Assembly: GCA_021613375.1 (NCBI GenBank)
Contig: CM038725.1
Coordinates: 12,574,589-12,638,588, forward strand
Source of the DNA: Megaleporinus macrocephalus
Taxonomy: Eukaryota > Chordata > Actinopteri > Characiformes > Anostomidae
Length of the DNA: 64,000 bases
Direction of reading: 5' to 3'
The position numbers and the translations under genes are program-made. The notes below the pieces were generated by a model. The model saw only the letters and a list, made by a program, of their open reading frames with translations, was not told the DNA's origin and did no database searches. Positions 61,655-64,000 of the stretch are shown piece by piece (the stretch's first letter is position 1; each line of letters begins with the position of its first letter).

Positions 61655-61965
61655 GGCTGTCCAAAGAAAAACAAGTATCTGCAAGCTGTTTTAGAGCATT
61701 TTCATTTATCCATTCATCATAAATTTCACACAATGTAAACAAAAATGGAGTAAAAAAGAAAAGTCAACAGTAATCTATTGAAATGAGCATTTAAAATGGA
61801 TTATATCGTTGCCTGGTTTTATTTTCCTATATAAACGTATTGAATCGTATGGACCAATAAAAATGCTTGAAAATCACTTAAAATAAAAGGAAAGGTTTTG
61901 GTCTCTCCTGTAAAATTACTAGTTTGGAGATGCTTGTTTTTCTTTGGACAGCGAGGATATTATGT
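61655..61965. repeat. Fold-back MITE, copy f, rearranged
   Basis: It starts GGCTGTCCAAAGAAAAACAA and ends GCTTGTTTTTCTTTGGACAG. The centre contains extra sequence and a second start-like TTATATCGTTGCCTGG at 61802. Confidence 0.55.
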
Positions 61966-61984
61966 TATATGTTATCTTTACAAT

Positions 61985-62095
61985 TTGAAATATAGAGTTA
62001 CAGGTTTGGAACAGTGGCCTCATGATTTTGCATGCATCCTAAATAATGCCACGTATCTAGGGTCTAAATACCTTGTTTATTTATTTATTTAATTA
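61985..62095 (+). repeat. Local direct repeat, block A'
   Basis: It matches 59085-59170 (AGAGTTACAGGTTTGGAACA, CTAAATAATGCCAC) and likewise ends in a TTTA run. Confidence 0.8.
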
Positions 62096-62229
62096 TATAT
62101 GTATGAATGTATGAAAATATGTAAAAAAAACAACAACAAATAAGCAAAAAATAAATAAACCAACTAGAATAAAAGACAATAAGAAAAACTAATGATCTAA
62201 ACAATTAAATAGTAATATATATATATGTA

Positions 62230-63770
62230 TGTTTTAAATGATTAAATTACATCAGTGAGTGGAGGTTTAGAGTTTCCTGTAGTGTATTCCAGTTTGCTGA
62301 TGCACTCTAGCTTTGCTCAGAGACAACTCTAGGGACCTGACAGGTGATTCAGTCACTAGAGCGGGTCTGATAAAAAACTTTATTTACAGAGAGCACAGAT
62401 GTGATATAAGGTGGCATATGGCTGGCGAGCGCCCTATAGATATAAACAAGCCAATAGGTTTCCCACCACACGGCTAGAGAGGACCAACCAACTTTTTCAG
62501 TAATGAATCTCAGGGTGGAGTGACAGGCTCAGTCTAGTGGTTTAAGACCACTGATAGATGCATGTCTATGCCACTACATCACCATAGTCTAGAATGGATA
62601 ATACCTAATCTTTACCTACAATCGTATTTCAGAATAAGTATCAATCTTTTTTCTACACTAACTACACTAATGAGATATTTAAATGCAAATTTGTGGCAAG
62701 GTACAGTCTTATAGTCTGTGGCCCTCTTAATACTGTTGATATTTGCAGTTATTAAATCAATACTGGGGGATCCAGAAAAATAAAAGATGAATTTTTGAGA
62801 GGGATCTGTAAGGCACTGGTGGAGCGCTGAGGTTTTGCTACTGCTGCATGAGTCAGCTCAACAATACAGAATAGTGGTATATGCAAGCGCACTTTAGAGT
62901 CAGAGCTGGAGGCAGCAAGATTATTAATATATAAATAAAACAAGACCAAGGACTGAGCCTTGCAGAACCCCTCTAGTGACAGGCACTATATCTGATTTGT
63001 AGTTTCACTGTCCCGCCTTTTACAGAAGTAGTGTTGGGCCTAAATTATTGCGTTTTTATTAAAACTATTGTTTGTAAGCTTCTTAAAGGAAGCGAATGAT
63101 CAACAGTATCAAAATGCTTCGGTCAGAACAATAAAAAGGGCAGCACGGTGCTTCTTTCTGTTTATAGCTATAAAAAGATCCTTTAAAGCAAGCGAGAAAG
63201 CAACAATGGTGCTGCTGTTTTTTCTTATATTGGTGGATAAACATCACAGGATAAAGGAACTTGAGCTGGGTATTCACTACAGATTCTGAAATCTTCAATC
63301 AGCCTATAAATATGCAAATCTGATGACTAGCCTCCTTTGTGTAGAAGAACAATATGAGCGGTTTTCCAGACATTAAGAATTGTGCATGATAAAATGGAAA
63401 AAATAAAAATGTATGAAATATGTTCTACAATAACCAGAAAAACAAGACACAGACGTCATATCCATCCTTTCCTGAGGTGTTTAGGGGGTTAACAACAGTT
63501 AACAACAGTATAAATGGCTATATTCAGATAGAATGGATGGAGTGTGCAGGCACTATGGCCATGGCTAGTGATGGAGGTGGTATCTGGTTCGTTCAGCCAC
63601 AATCTCAGGTCAGAGTTTTTAAATATATGACCACAATGTTAAAAGCTTGGGCAAGATATTTCTGGTTGGATATTATGGTCAGCTAAGTAAGATATGGGAC
63701 AAAAAAAGACAATAATCTGACTTGGCTTCTTATAGCAGATATATATATAATCACATACAATACTGGCCAA
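62230..63770. other. Unassigned region right of kcnt1 exon 60422-60530
   Basis: Presumed kcnt1 intron. I searched the minus strand for the next upstream RCK1 exon and saw none. Parts near 62900-63130 read like a degraded fish element (GAGCCTTGCAGAACCCCTC), but I cannot class it. Confidence 0.4.
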
Positions 63771-63776
63771 CAGCTC

Positions 63777-64000
63777 TTGGCTGGTAGTGTACTAAAACGT
63801 TTGACTGGTAGTGTACTAAAACATTTGACTGGTAGTGTACTAAAACGTTTGGCTGGTAGTGTACTAAAACGTTTGATTGGTAGTGTATCTAAAACGTTTG
63901 ACTGGTAGTGTACTAAAATGTTTGGCTGGTAGTGTACTAAAACATTTGATTGGTAGTGTACTAAAACGTTTGACTGGTAGTGTACTAAAATGTTTGGCTG
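63777..64000. repeat. 24-bp minisatellite, runs off the window
   Basis: Nine full units of about 24 bp plus a partial tenth, consensus GGTAGTGTACTAAAACGTTT plus GACT. Units differ mainly at GAC/GGC/GAT and ACG/ACA/ATG. One unit has an extra base (GTATCTAAAACG). The array continues past 64000. Confidence 0.95.

Noticed and set aside
63777..64000. Possible CRISPR array
   Set aside because: Units are head-to-tail without unique spacers, and the genome is vertebrate; it is a minisatellite.
60531..64000. Next upstream kcnt1 exon (RCK1 with an LKPENKFHVKFA-like segment)
   Set aside because: Looked for on the minus strand and not found; it is probably to the right of the window.

Overview
The window comes from a vertebrate, almost certainly a teleost fish. 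Its genes are split by GT-AG introns and encode two strongly conserved vertebrate proteins. The introns are full of fish-type hAT, Tc1-like, fold-back and SINE repeats and long microsatellites. The repeats look ostariophysan to me (inference only). Nothing prokaryotic or viral is visible.

Layout. Positions 1-12640 hold the 3' three quarters of camsap1 on the + strand: 13 coding exons from inside the CH domain to the stop at 11106-11108, then about 1.5 kb of 3' UTR. Positions 13067-18720 hold a small five-exon + strand gene. It encodes a predicted 862-residue type I membrane protein with a signal peptide, leucine-rich repeats, one transmembrane helix and a long cytoplasmic tail; I cannot name it. 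Positions about 20060-60530 hold the 3' half of kcnt1 (the Slack / KNa1.1 sodium-activated potassium channel) on the - strand: 16 coding exons covering the end of RCK1, the linker, RCK2 and the C-terminal tail. The membrane and pore exons of kcnt1 and the 5' exons of camsap1 lie outside the window.

The tail-to-tail arrangement of camsap1 and kcnt1 matches the neighbouring human genes at 9q34.3, with the LRR gene sitting between the two 3' ends. The genes do not form a functional unit: one is a microtubule minus-end binding protein, one is an ion channel, and one is uncharacterised. I rebuilt each coding sequence from splice sites and reading phase. All three sums are consistent: camsap1 3951 nt, LRR gene 2589 nt, and kcnt1 2186 nt after a split first codon.

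The rest is repeats: a three-copy hAT family (one copy with a perfect 8-bp target duplication), another hAT element, two decayed Tc1-like transposons, a six-copy fold-back MITE family in kcnt1 introns, SINEs, a 339-bp TCGG tetranucleotide array, a 300-bp GA-rich tract, several long TA arrays, local intron duplications and a 24-bp minisatellite that runs off the right edge. I found no clearly undescribed multi-gene system. The most novel items are the unnamed LRR gene and a few splice-level and motif-level details of kcnt1.
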